From positions 62,001-126,000 of the forward strand of contig NC_009142.1 of the NCBI RefSeq assembly GCF_000062885.1: DNA of 64,000 nt, given 5' to 3'. The position numbers and the translations under genes are program-made. A model generated the notes under the pieces. The model did no database searches, had not been told where the DNA came from, and was given only the letters and a program-made list of their open reading frames with translations. Source of the DNA: Saccharopolyspora erythraea NRRL 2338. Lineage in GTDB: Bacteria; Actinomycetota; Actinomycetes; Mycobacteriales; Pseudonocardiaceae. Positions 8,473-17,287 of the stretch are shown in pieces; position 1 is the stretch's first letter, and each line of letters starts with the position of its first letter.

Positions 8473-10014
8473 TCAGGCCCGCCGGTACTGGGCGGGCGAG
8501 TGGATCGTGGCCGGGTCCTCGTACGAGCCGGGCCTGCCCCGGTCGACGTGGAAGGTGGTGAGGGTGGAGACCGGCGACCGCGGGTCGTCGCGGTCGGCGA
8601 CCACGCGCATGTGCGTGCTCCACCTGCGCGGCGTGACCTCGTGTACGTCGTAGCCGTAGCGGTCGCCCTCGAAGTACTTCAGGTGCGGGTTGGCACCGCC
8701 CATCACCGGTCCGTTGGTGCGGTTCCACTCGGCGTCGTAGGCGCTGGAGGAAACCGAGTGCGCGGTGAACTCGGTGCCGATCACCGGCGAGTCGGGGTCG
8801 TCGAAGTCCGGGCGGACGTCGTCGACGAAGGCCGAGTGCCAGTCGCCGGTGACCACCACGAGGTCGGGCATCCCGGAGTCGTGCACGTGGGTCAGCACCT
8901 CCCGGCGCTCGGCGAGGAACCCGTCCCACTGGTCGGTGAAGTAGTAGCCGCCGCCGGGCTGGGCGAGCTGGCTCAGCATGATGGAGTTGACCCAGCAGTG
9001 CCACGAGTCGGGCGCGGCGTCGACCCGCTGCTTGAGCCAGTCCTTCTGCTCCCGGCCCAGGATCGTGCCGTTCGGCAGGTTCTGCGCGGACCGGTACTGC
9101 CGCAGGTCGAGGATCGTCAGCTCCAGCAGGTCGCCCCAGTGGCGTTGCTGGTGGACGCGCGGCGCCTGGGCGTTCGCCGAGCGCACCGGCATGTGCTCGA
9201 ACCACGCCTGGTAGGCCGCCGCCCTCCGCTCGCGGAACGGCTTGGAGGGCTCGGTGCCGCTGTAGTCGTTGACCACCTCGTGGTCGTCCCAGGTCAGGAA
9301 CCACGGGTGGGCGGCGTGCGCGGCGCGCAGTGACGGGTCGCCCTTGTAGAGCGCGTGCCTGCGGCGGTAGTCGGTGAGCGTGAAGGCCTCGGGGCCCTCG
9401 TGGTCGCGGACGTGCTCGCCGCCGACCTGGCCGTGCTCGTAGATGTAGTCGCCGAGGTGGACGACGAAGTCGACGTCCTCCGCGGCGATCCCGCGGTGCG
9501 CGGCGTAGAACCCGTCGTGGAACGCCTGGCAGTTGGCGGCGGCGAAGCGCACCCGCTCCAGCGGCCCGACCGGTGCGGTCCGGGTGCGGCCCAGGCGGCT
9601 GGACCTGCCCCGCGCCGCGAACCGGTAGAAGTAGCGGCGTCCGGGTTCCAGGCCGCCGACGTCGACGTGGACGCTGTGCCCGAACTCGGCGCGGGCGGGC
9701 GCGGTCCCGCTTGCGACCCGGTTAGAGAGCTCTGGATCGGTGGCCACGACCCACTCGACCTCGACGGTGTCCGGCAGCGGTTGGGAGTCGGCGAGCGGTT
9801 GCGGAGCCAGCCGGGTCCACAGCGACACGCCGTCGGGCAGCGGGTCTCCGGACGCGACGCCGAGGGTGAACGGCGGTTCGTCCCAGGTCGCGCCCAGCTC
9901 GCGGGCCGCGGCGTGGGCCTGCGCCGGCGAGAGCCGGACGCTCAGCGGCCAGGCCGCTCCGAGGGCACCCGCGGCGACCGCGCCGCGCAGCAGGTCTCTC
10001 CGGTTGGCTCGCAT
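8473..10014 (-). CDS. phoD: Alkaline phosphatase D (PhoD), Tat-exported
   Basis: PhoD is a metal-dependent phosphodiesterase/monoesterase of the cell surface. The 513-residue protein begins with a twin-arginine signal (RANRRDLLRG, hydrophobic stretch, cleavage near AQAHA). A fibronectin-like N-terminal domain (about 45-150) precedes the catalytic domain with CQAFHDGFY, HLGDYIYEHG, TWDDHEVVNDY and VVTGDWHSAF, which contain the Fe/Ca ligands. A GAGGGG ribosome site supports the ATG at 10014; the frame extends further upstream without homology. It is followed closely by the exported EEP hydrolase. No Pho box was recognised upstream. Confidence 0.92.
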   Translation of the reverse strand: MRANRRDLLRGAVAAGALGAAWPLSVRLSPAQAHAAARELGATWDEPPFTLGVASGDPLPDGVSLWTRLAPQPLADSQPLPDTVEVEWVVATDPELSNRVASGTAPARAEFGHSVHVDVGGLEPGRRYFYRFAARGRSSRLGRTRTAPVGPLERVRFAAANCQAFHDGFYAAHRGIAAEDVDFVVHLGDYIYEHGQVGGEHVRDHEGPEAFTLTDYRRRHALYKGDPSLRAAHAAHPWFLTWDDHEVVNDYSGTEPSKPFRERRAAAYQAWFEHMPVRSANAQAPRVHQQRHWGDLLELTILDLRQYRSAQNLPNGTILGREQKDWLKQRVDAAPDSWHCWVNSIMLSQLAQPGGGYYFTDQWDGFLAERREVLTHVHDSGMPDLVVVTGDWHSAFVDDVRPDFDDPDSPVIGTEFTAHSVSSSAYDAEWNRTNGPVMGGANPHLKYFEGDRYGYDVHEVTPRRWSTHMRVVADRDDPRSPVSTLTTFHVDRGRPGSYEDPATIHSPAQYRRA

Positions 10015-10169
10015 GTCCGTCCCCTCGCGGTCGCCGGCCCGCGCGCCCCGGGCCTCCAGGCGCGCGCAAGCATTGCGTACCACTCGGGGAACGGTGAGAA
10101 CCCGCGATGGCGTCTTTGCGAACTCCGGGTGCCACGTCGGGGAGCCGGCCCGGGCGGGACTTCGGTCGG

Positions 10170-10970
10170 TCAGGTCGGCGGCAGCGGACAGGTCTGTCCT
10201 CTGTGGACGTACTGCGCGTGGACGCCGGGCCGCTGGTCGACCGCGACCTGGAAGTCCGACAGCGGTGACTTCATCACCCCGTAGTCGTCGTAGTGCACCG
10301 GGATGGTGTGCGCGGGCTTGAGGATGTCGAGCAACCGCGCGCCCTGCCCGCCGTCCATGGTCAGCAGCCGGCCGAACACCTTCGTCCCGCCCAGGTGCAG
10401 GACGGCGACGTCGATGTCGGGGAAGAGGTCGGTGATCTCGCGCAGGTCGGAATGCAGGACCGTGTCGCCGCTCAGGTAGACCCGCAGGGGGTCGCCCTCG
10501 CGCGGCAGGTACTCGACCAGCGTGCCCATCACCGGCGGGACGACCGCGGCCAGCGCGCCGCACGCGTGCTTGCCCGGCAGCGACGTGATCTCCAGCCGGT
10601 CACCGGACTTGCTCATCGACCGCTGGGTCCAGCGCGGCATGGGCACCGCCTCGGCGAAGCCGTAGCCGCGCAGCTTGCGCGCGGCGTGGGCGGTGGTGAA
10701 GACCGGCAGGTCGCGATGCAGGCCCCGGCGCGCGACCCGGTCGAAGTGGTCGCCGTGCAGGTGGGAGAGCACGACCGCGTCGAGGTCGGGCAGCTCGTGG
10801 ACGTTCATCGACGGCTGCGTCCGGCGCCTGGTGACGATCCCGTGGCCGATGTGCACCCACTGCCCGCGCCGGACGAAGTTCGGGTCGGTGAGCAGGGTGA
10901 AGTCACCGAACCGGAGCAGCGTCGTGGCGTTGCCGATGAACGAGATGGAGCACTGCGACTCGTCGATCAT
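10170..10970 (-). CDS. Metallo-beta-lactamase-fold hydrolase (UlaG/YtkL type)
   Basis: The 266-residue protein has the metallo-beta-lactamase fold with the HLHGDHFD zinc-binding motif near residue 72, a further His in GKHACG, and Asp in the SGDTVLH strand; a final His lies in PVHYDD. No signal peptide is present, so it is cytoplasmic. Relatives include the ascorbate-6-phosphate lactonase UlaG and NAPE-PLD-like hydrolases; the substrate is unknown. The ATG start gives the normal family length. It is separated from phoD by about 155 bases and is probably transcribed independently. Confidence 0.85.
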   Translation of the reverse strand: MIDESQCSISFIGNATTLLRFGDFTLLTDPNFVRRGQWVHIGHGIVTRRRTQPSMNVHELPDLDAVVLSHLHGDHFDRVARRGLHRDLPVFTTAHAARKLRGYGFAEAVPMPRWTQRSMSKSGDRLEITSLPGKHACGALAAVVPPVMGTLVEYLPREGDPLRVYLSGDTVLHSDLREITDLFPDIDVAVLHLGGTKVFGRLLTMDGGQGARLLDILKPAHTIPVHYDDYGVMKSPLSDFQVAVDQRPGVHAQYVHRGQTCPLPPT

Positions 10971-11709
10971 GGTGCTGGCCCTCCGGGCGCGGCGACGGGC
11001 GTCCCGCAGGGGCTACCCGGGCCGGAGTCCGACCGAACCGGCGACGGCGCCTCCGCGCGGTCGTCGGCCTCGCAGAAGGCGGTTCGAAGCGAGAGAACGC
11101 TGCGTTTCCAGCGTCATCCTGAACCAGACCGTCCCGCGCGATGATGGCCCGCCCGGACTGCCGCCGACGACGGCCAGGCTGCTCACCGGAGACAGCGGCG
11201 GTATGAGCGCAGCCGAGGGGGCGTCTTCGCCGCGCGACGACGCACCGGTCGCCGTGAACGGGTGCGTCCGGCTGCTGCCGGTTCTCACGGCGTTTCCGGT
11301 ACGGGCACGAAGAATTGCCTTGGTGCCGGTGAACTTTCTCGGCGACTGCCTTTCGGGGGTCGTGCCGGCGCCTCTATCGCTCGAATCCACGGCAACGTTT
11401 CTTTCGAATTCCTGTGCCGCTTCATCGTCGCGGTCGGTAGCGTTACCGAAAATTCCGATGTCCTCGTGCGGAGACTCTGCGTGACCGGTGCCGGGACTTC
11501 TGCCTCGGAGGAACGGTCGGCGTCTCTCGTGGTCCGTTGTCGCGGCCCGCCCGCGGTCGGCGGAGTGGTGACCCAGCGTCACCCGCTGGGATGGCCGGTT
11601 GCTTGCTGCCAGAACGTTTAGAAGAGTCCGCAGTCCGGTCGAAAATCGTGCTCCAAGGTGAGCCGGGAGGCAATGACTTGCCATCGGAATGGACGCCGAT
11701 GTGACGGTC
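10971..11709. other. 739-base stretch without a credible gene
   Basis: The stretch lies between the starts of the hydrolase and the end of the PLP decarboxylase. Open frames exist on both strands but their products are Ser/Arg-rich without domain character, and base composition is lower in GC than in the neighbouring genes. A small hairpin (ACGCTG at 11097-11102 with CAGCGT at 11109-11114) is the only structure noticed. It may hold the promoter of the hydrolase or a decayed gene. Confidence 0.6.
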
Positions 11710-13083
11710 TCACCGCCCCGCGGCGGTTCGGACGAGTTCCTCGATCCGGGTGTGCAGGTAGTCGAGCCAGTCGTCGTGCTCGGGTTTCATGAGCACGCTG
11801 CGCAGGATGCGGCCGACTGCCACGTCGGCCTCGACCTCGTGGCCCCGCGCCGCGAGGGCGGGCCTGTCCACGCCGTAGGTGGCCACGAAGACCGACTCGG
11901 CGGCGGGCGCGGTCATGCCGCCCTCCAGCACCGCGGCGGAAAGGGCGTCGATGTCCGAGAGGCGCCCGGCGCGGGGCAGGTAGGTGACGATGTCCAGCTC
12001 CGGGCGCTGGTAGGGGGCCAGCACCGGCGACTCGGAGAGCAGGTCCGCCCAGCGCAGTGCGGCGCGGCGGCCCGGTCGCAGCACCCGGCCCAGACCGTCG
12101 GGCGTCGGCGGCAGCAGCCGGAACGTCAGCCACAGCGCGGCCGCGGCCGCGCCGGCCCGCGAGCACTCCAGCGAGACCTCGCCCAGGTGGCGCTCCGCCG
12201 AGGTGAAGTAGGTGTAAGGCGAGTCGTGCCGGTAGAAGCGCTCGGCGGCCGGGTCGGCGAACAGCACCGCGCCGCAGCCGTAGGGCTGGAGCCCGTGCTT
12301 GTGCGGGTCGACGACCAGCGAGTCGCACGCGCCGAGCGCCTGGAACGGCGCAGAGGCCACGCCGTCGGGGGAGTCGTCGGCGATGAGCGTGAAGAACCCG
12401 CCGTAGGCGGCGTCGACGTGCAGCCGCACGCCGTAGCGCTCGCGGAGCGCGAGCGCCTCGTGGACGGGGTCGATCGCGCCGAGGCCGGTGGTGCCCGCGG
12501 TGAGGACCACGGTGCCGATGTCGTGCGTGCGCAGCAGCGAGTCGAGCGCGTCGAGGTCCATCCGGCCGGCGTTGTCGGTGGGCACCGGCACCGCCTCGAC
12601 GCCGAGCAGCCGGCACATGCGGGAGTGCGTGTAGTGCGCGTCGGCGCTGTGGGCCACGGCCCGCCCGGGATGCGTCTCGCGGGCCACGTACAGCGCCTCG
12701 AGGTTGGCGATGGTGCCGCTGGTCGTCAGGTGGCCGAGGTGGTCCGGCCCGTACCCGAACACGCCGGCCAGCCGGGCGACCACCTCCCGCTCCATGCGCG
12801 CGGTCGCCGGGCCGCCGTCGAGCGCGTGGTTGTTCGGGTTGACCAGCATCGCCGCCAGGTGCCCCGCGACGGCGGCGGGGTGCGCCGGTTTGATCATCTG
12901 CCCGGCGTAGCGGGGGTGGAAGAAGGGGTAGTTGTCGCGCAGCCGTTCGGCGAGCTCGGCGAACGCCGGGCCGAGCTCCTGGTCGGCGACCTCCGCCGCC
13001 GGGTGCGTGGTGAAGTCCCCGAACTCCTCCTGCCAGCGCTCGACCTCCGCTACCGCGGTCGTGAGCCATCGGCGCAGATCCAT
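11710..13083 (-). CDS. Pyridoxal-phosphate-dependent group II amino acid decarboxylase-like protein
   Basis: This cytoplasmic enzyme of 457 residues belongs to the group II PLP decarboxylases (glutamate, aromatic amino acid, 2,4-diaminobutyrate and related). The Schiff-base lysine is K262 in VVDPHKHGLQ. Other family features are FFHPRYAGQM near the N-terminus, TSGTIANLEAL, the HVDAAYGGF strand whose Asp contacts the PLP ring nitrogen, and AGTTGLGAID. The sequence is closer to the sphingosine-lyase/tyrosine-decarboxylase branch than to glutamate decarboxylase by eye, but the substrate is uncertain. The ATG is followed by family-like helix residues; AGGAGAG upstream is the ribosome site. Confidence 0.85.
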   Translation of the reverse strand: MDLRRWLTTAVAEVERWQEEFGDFTTHPAAEVADQELGPAFAELAERLRDNYPFFHPRYAGQMIKPAHPAAVAGHLAAMLVNPNNHALDGGPATARMEREVVARLAGVFGYGPDHLGHLTTSGTIANLEALYVARETHPGRAVAHSADAHYTHSRMCRLLGVEAVPVPTDNAGRMDLDALDSLLRTHDIGTVVLTAGTTGLGAIDPVHEALALRERYGVRLHVDAAYGGFFTLIADDSPDGVASAPFQALGACDSLVVDPHKHGLQPYGCGAVLFADPAAERFYRHDSPYTYFTSAERHLGEVSLECSRAGAAAAALWLTFRLLPPTPDGLGRVLRPGRRAALRWADLLSESPVLAPYQRPELDIVTYLPRAGRLSDIDALSAAVLEGGMTAPAAESVFVATYGVDRPALAARGHEVEADVAVGRILRSVLMKPEHDDWLDYLHTRIEELVRTAAGR

Positions 13084-13723
13084 GCTCTCTCCTGGTTACG
13101 TGGACTTATCATGAGAAAGGCGGGAAATGGTTAATCGCTCACCGGTGTTCCCGGTTGTTCTCCCTCCTCGGCTGCGTGCTGTAGCGGCTCCGGTCGAAAA
13201 TTGATTCGCCACTGGCCGGACGCCTCGGGAACCACTAGATCATATTTCGGTGGTTCCGTCCGCGGAAGTCGTCCAATCGTCCGTAGTCACTGGTGGACGC
13301 CAGGGTCCTAGTGCCCGTACGGGTGGCTGGAAGCCCGGAAAATCGACGACGGACGGTGATTCCGATCGGTGCCCGGCCCGTCCTCCGGGTAGGTTTCCGG
13401 TATCGCTTGTATGACTCCGAATGCGGGTTTAGGGTGGACGAGTCACCGGGGGATAACGGTGACTGCTCCGATCAACGGGAGTGACAACAGTGCGCGGATG
13501 AGTGGATCACCCGCATGTGCCCTCCGACCGCGGGGAATTGGGACTGGGGGACTCCCACGAGAGCCCTGCGGCACCAAATCGCGGCAGCGAGGGTGCGGAC
13601 GATCGGAAATGATCGGTACACCCGTCCAGGCCTGTGCGCCGACATGGGGGCGGGCCGGGCGCTGAGAAGCCTTCTAGGGAAACGGCCGCGAGGCCGACAG
13701 ACCCGGAAAGCGAGAGATCGGAA
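13084..13723. other. 640-base divergent intergenic region, no gene recognised
   Basis: This region separates the minus-strand decarboxylase from the plus-strand microprotein gene. Short frames are present but none has a ribosome site plus protein-like composition. The base composition is clearly lower in GC than the flanks (for example around 13190-13260), as expected for promoters. It must contain the promoters of both flanking genes; no specific boxes could be assigned with confidence. Confidence 0.55.
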
Positions 13724-13891
13724 ATGAGAATCAGCACTGTCTTCTTCTCCGGCAAGAACCGCAACAACCACCGCGGTGGCTGGGGCTGGGGCCACGGCTG
13801 GGGCTGGGGCTGGGGTCACGGCTGGGGCTGGGGCCACGGCTGGGGCTGGGGCCACTGGGGCGGCTGGTGGGGCCGTTGGTGGGACTGCTGA
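13724..13891 (+). CDS. 55-residue Trp/Gly/His-repeat microprotein
   Basis: A short gene with the start ATG preceded by GAGAG. The product has an ordinary N-terminus of about 19 residues (MRISTVFFSGKNRNNHRGG), then repeats of the hexapeptide GWGWGH (four units, one enlarged by GW), and ends WGGWWGRWWDC. It has 14 Trp and 5 His in 55 residues and one terminal Cys. The family is not recognised. The leader-plus-repeat layout resembles precursor peptides of ribosomal natural products, and His spacing could also bind metal ions. A hairpin and an ABC exporter gene follow directly on the same strand. Because the codons keep strict frame over an 18-base repeat, coding is likely, though a plain repeat cannot be excluded. 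Confidence 0.6.
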   Translation: MRISTVFFSGKNRNNHRGGWGWGHGWGWGWGHGWGWGHGWGWGHWGGWWGRWWDC

Positions 13892-13932
13892 GCGTCCTGC
13901 TCCCCATGAGCTATCAGCGATGAGATGAACGG

Positions 13933-13963
13933 CGTAGCTCCCACTCCCTGAGTGGGAGCTACG
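13933..13963 (+). terminator. Hairpin between microprotein gene and ABC exporter
   Basis: A perfect 13-base-pair stem (CGTAGCTCCCACT at 13933-13945 with its complement at 13951-13963) closes a five-base loop. No T run follows. Only 30 bases separate it from the exporter start, which leaves no ordinary room for a promoter, so it may act as a partial terminator or processing site within one transcript. Confidence 0.7.
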
Positions 13964-13993
13964 CGTGTCCGACGAAGGTTGCGGGGTGAGAGA

Positions 13994-15856
13994 GTGCTGG
14001 GGGCGATGAGATGGCTGCTGCAGCCGGCGGCGCCGGATTCCGAAGGTCTGGTCGAGGCCGCGCCGACGTTGCGCGTGCGGGAGGTGTTCCGCCGGTTCTG
14101 GCCGGACGCGCGCCCGTTCTGGGGCTGGATGGTGCTCAGCCTGGTGCTGGTGCTGCTGTCCCCGCTGTTGGACGGCGCGGCGATCTGGTTGTTCAAGATC
14201 GTCATCGACGACGTGCTCACCCCGCGGGACTTCGCGCTGTTCCCGGCGGTCGCCGCCGCCTACGCGGGCATCACGATCCTGGGCGGGGCGATCGACTTCG
14301 CCTCCTCCTACCTCACGGTCTGGATCGGCGAGAACTTCCTGCACCGGATGCGGACCCGGGTGTTCGCCCACCTGCACACCCTCTCGGTCGGCTTCTTCGA
14401 CCGCAGGCGGCTCGGCGACACCATCAGCAGGCTCACCGGTGACGTCGGGGCCATCGAGAGCCTGGTGCTCTCGGGGATCTCGCAGACCGTCTCCTCGCTG
14501 GTCAAGGTCGTCGTCTTCGCCGGGGTGATCTTCTACCTCGACTGGCGGCTGGCCCTGGTGGCGCTGGTGGCGGTGCCGCTGTTCCTCTGGGTGGCCCGGT
14601 TCTTCTCCCGGCGTATCAAGATCGCCTCCCGCGAGGTGCGGGGGCGCAGCGGCTCCATCACCACCGTCGCCGAGGAGAGCCTCGGCAACGCCCCGCTCAT
14701 CCAGGCCTACGGCCGCGAGCAGGCCGAGGTCGGCCGCTTCTACCGGCAGAGCATCGGCAACGTCCGGGCGGAGCTGGCGACCGCGCGCATCGGGGCGATG
14801 TTCTCGCCGCTGGTCGACCTGGTCGAGGTCCTGGGCGTGATGGCGATCCTCGGTGTCGGCATCTGGGAGCTGGCGTCGAACCGCATCAGCCTGGGCGGAC
14901 TGCTCGCCTTCCTGGTGTACCTGTCCCAGCTCTACACGCCGGTGCGCAGCCTCGGGCAGCTCGCCAACACCGTGTTCGAGGCATCGGCCGGTGCCGAGCG
15001 CATCGCCGAGCTGCTCGACCAGAAGCCGCACGTCCGGACGCCGGACAAACCGGTCCGCATCGGCCGGACCGAGGGAACGCTGAGCGTCGAGCAGGTCGGC
15101 TTCCGCTACCCGGACACCGGCGTCGACGTGCTATCCGGCATCAGCTTCCAGGCGCTGCCGGGCACGACGACGGCGGTGGTCGGCGCCAGCGGTGCGGGCA
15201 AGTCCACGCTCACCAAGCTGCTGCTGCGCTTCTACGACCCGACCGAGGGCCGCATCCGGCTCGACGGCCACGACCTGCGCGAGCTGGACCTGAGCGAGCT
15301 GCGGTCCAACATCGCCATCGTGCTGCAGGAGACGCTGCTGCTGGACGGGACCATCGCCGAGAACATCCGGGCGGGCAAGGCCGACGCCGACGACCGCGAG
15401 GTGGTCGAGGCGGCCAGGGCGGCCGACGCGCACGAGTTCATCCTCGACCTGCCCGACGGCTACGACACCCGCGTCGGCCAGCGGGGCAGGCTGCTCTCCG
15501 GCGGACAGCGCCAGCGCATCGCCATCGCGCGGGCGATGATCCGCGACGCACCGCTGCTGCTGCTGGACGAGCCGACGACGAGCCTCGACGCCGAGGCGAG
15601 CAAGCGCGTGCTCGGCCCGCTGCGGCGGTTGATGTCCGGGCGCACGACGATCGTCATCTCGCACAACCTGCTCACCGTCGCCGACGCCAACCACATCGTC
15701 TACCTCGACCACGGCAGGATCGTCGAGGCGGGCACGCACGCCGAGCTGCTGGCCAACGACAGCGGCTACGCCAACCTCTACCGGCTGCACCACCCGGCGG
15801 AGGTGCGGCCGAACGGGTCCTCGAGCGGGAAGGCCGAGCGCTGGGTCCGGCCCTGA
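13994..15856 (+). CDS. ABC exporter, fused membrane and ATPase domains
   Basis: This is a type IV (ABCB-like) half transporter of 620 residues that should work as a homodimer exporting a lipid, peptide or drug. Residues 1-340 hold six membrane helices; the nucleotide-binding domain has Walker A GASGAGKST (K403), Q-loop LQETLLLDG, signature LSGGQRQRIA, Walker B LLLLDEP and the switch His in VISHNLL. I chose GTG 13994 because GGGG lies seven bases upstream; an ATG four codons later is the alternative. There is no N-terminal C39 peptidase domain. The preceding microprotein gene makes peptide export possible but that is inference only. Confidence 0.9.
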   Translation: MLGAMRWLLQPAAPDSEGLVEAAPTLRVREVFRRFWPDARPFWGWMVLSLVLVLLSPLLDGAAIWLFKIVIDDVLTPRDFALFPAVAAAYAGITILGGAIDFASSYLTVWIGENFLHRMRTRVFAHLHTLSVGFFDRRRLGDTISRLTGDVGAIESLVLSGISQTVSSLVKVVVFAGVIFYLDWRLALVALVAVPLFLWVARFFSRRIKIASREVRGRSGSITTVAEESLGNAPLIQAYGREQAEVGRFYRQSIGNVRAELATARIGAMFSPLVDLVEVLGVMAILGVGIWELASNRISLGGLLAFLVYLSQLYTPVRSLGQLANTVFEASAGAERIAELLDQKPHVRTPDKPVRIGRTEGTLSVEQVGFRYPDTGVDVLSGISFQALPGTTTAVVGASGAGKSTLTKLLLRFYDPTEGRIRLDGHDLRELDLSELRSNIAIVLQETLLLDGTIAENIRAGKADADDREVVEAARAADAHEFILDLPDGYDTRVGQRGRLLSGGQRQRIAIARAMIRDAPLLLLDEPTTSLDAEASKRVLGPLRRLMSGRTTIVISHNLLTVADANHIVYLDHGRIVEAGTHAELLANDSGYANLYRLHHPAEVRPNGSSSGKAERWVRP

Positions 15857-15862
15857 CCGAGA

Positions 15863-15903
15863 ACGAGCCCGGCCCCGACCGAAGCGGTCGGGGCCGGGCT
15901 CGT
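15863..15903. terminator. Bidirectional hairpin between convergent genes
   Basis: A perfect 18-base-pair stem (15863-15880 with 15886-15903) with a GAAGC loop lies between the ends of the exporter and the monooxygenase genes and can end transcription from both sides. Confidence 0.85.
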
Positions 15904-15914
15904 CGCTGCCGGTG

Positions 15915-17144
15915 TCAGGACGTCAGCGGAACCCGCTGCTGCCGCACCGGCGGCAGCAGCGACTCGCCCCGCCGCAGCGCGAGCACCCGGCGCCGGGCCG
16001 AGTCGATGGCCCGCATCGTCCTGCGCACCGCGGGAACCTGCGTCGCCCGGTGCAGCTGGTAGCGCCACGGCGGTTGCAGACCGTGCCGCGAAGCCATCGC
16101 GTAGGCGAACGAGGTGGCGTCCCGGTCCAGGTAGTCGTCGGCGTGCTCGAACCACGCCATGCTGCTGCGCGCGGCCGCCTGCACCGGGCGCAGCGCCGCC
16201 CGGGCCAGCCGGTCGTACTCGTGCAGCGCGGCGGACACCGACTCGCTCTCGTAGAGGCACTGGGCGAGGCCGATGGCGTCCAGCATCGCCAGCCGGGTAC
16301 CGGACCCGATGGTGAAGTGCGTCGTGTGCGCGGCGTCGCCCATCAACGCGATGTTGCCGTGGACCCAGCTCTGGTTGCGCACCTGCGTGAACCGCATCCA
16401 CTGCGCGGGCCTGCCGCGCGACTGGCTGATCAGCCTGCGCCCGTCGAGCGGCCGTTCGAAGATCTTCTCCAGCAGCCGCACGCCGTCCTCGTCGGTGCGC
16501 GAGTCGAGCCCCAGCGCCTCCCAGGTCTGCGCCGTGCACTCGACGATGCAGGTGCTGATCCCGGCGCTGGACGGGTAGGCGTGGAACCAGACCCAGCCCG
16601 CCGGGGTCTCCTCGAACGCGAAGGTGAACCGGTCGAACACCTTGTCCGTGCCCAGCCAGATGTATGGGTTGTTGCCGACGTCGAGCTGGGTGCCGAACTC
16701 CTGCTCGTGGGTCTGCCGGACCCGGCTGTGCACGCCGTCCGCGCCGACGATCAGGTCGGCGTCGGCGAGCTCGGAGAGGTCCTCCACGCCGTGCCGGTAC
16801 TGGACGTCCACGCCCAGCGACCGCGCCCGGTGCGCCAGGACGTCCAGCAACGCCGCCCGACCGAGGCTGTAGCCGTAGCCGCCGAGGTAGGCCGAGTCCT
16901 CGCTCCGGAGGCAGATCTCCTGCTCCTGCCAGAGCGTCGACGCCGCGCGCAGCTGCTGCGCGCTCTCCCGGTCGTTGCCGTAGAGCACGTCGAGCAGGTC
17001 GTCCCAGTACACGACGCCCCAGCCGTAGGTCGCGCCCGGTGGGTCGCGTTCGATGACGCTGATGTCGTGGCCCGCGTCGCGCAGCTTCGCCGAGATGGCG
17101 AAGTACAACCCGGCCGGCCCGGCTCCGACGCACTTGATCTTCAT
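15915..17144 (-). CDS. FAD-dependent aromatic monooxygenase (salicylyl/anthraniloyl-CoA hydroxylase type)
   Basis: The 409-residue flavoprotein starts with the dinucleotide-binding GAGPAGLY (8-15) and continues with the ERDPP strand end. It has the DG motif GADGVHSRVR and the FAD phosphate motif GDAAHTTHFTIGSGTRLAM. That last motif is typical for the branch containing salicylyl-CoA 5-hydroxylase, the flavin half of anthraniloyl-CoA monooxygenase and VioD-like enzymes. The ATG has a good GGAGGTG site; the longer frame upstream overlaps the acetyltransferase gene. It lies 143 bases behind the arylamine acetyltransferase and shares its direction, and an IclR regulator is divergent from both, which suggests an aromatic-amine catabolic or biosynthetic module. 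Confidence 0.85.
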   Translation of the reverse strand: MKIKCVGAGPAGLYFAISAKLRDAGHDISVIERDPPGATYGWGVVYWDDLLDVLYGNDRESAQQLRAASTLWQEQEICLRSEDSAYLGGYGYSLGRAALLDVLAHRARSLGVDVQYRHGVEDLSELADADLIVGADGVHSRVRQTHEQEFGTQLDVGNNPYIWLGTDKVFDRFTFAFEETPAGWVWFHAYPSSAGISTCIVECTAQTWEALGLDSRTDEDGVRLLEKIFERPLDGRRLISQSRGRPAQWMRFTQVRNQSWVHGNIALMGDAAHTTHFTIGSGTRLAMLDAIGLAQCLYESESVSAALHEYDRLARAALRPVQAAARSSMAWFEHADDYLDRDATSFAYAMASRHGLQPPWRYQLHRATQVPAVRRTMRAIDSARRRVLALRRGESLLPPVRQQRVPLTS

Positions 17145-17287
17145 GCCCCCCGCACCTCCCATGTCGGCGGCGCCGGTACGGCCGGCACCGCGGAGTGGGT
17201 CGCCACGGGCCCCGAACACCTGACTTGGGGCCCGTCCCGCCCCATGCTGCACCGCACGGGCCGGGGCCGCACGGCGCGGACCGGGAG

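Noticed and set aside
11013-11684. 223-codon minus-strand frame in the 10971-11709 gap
   Set aside because: The product is Ser/Arg/Gly-rich without secondary structure or domain, and codon bias does not match real genes here.
13293-13484. 63-codon plus-strand frame before the microprotein gene
   Set aside because: No ribosome site and no protein-like composition; more likely promoter DNA.
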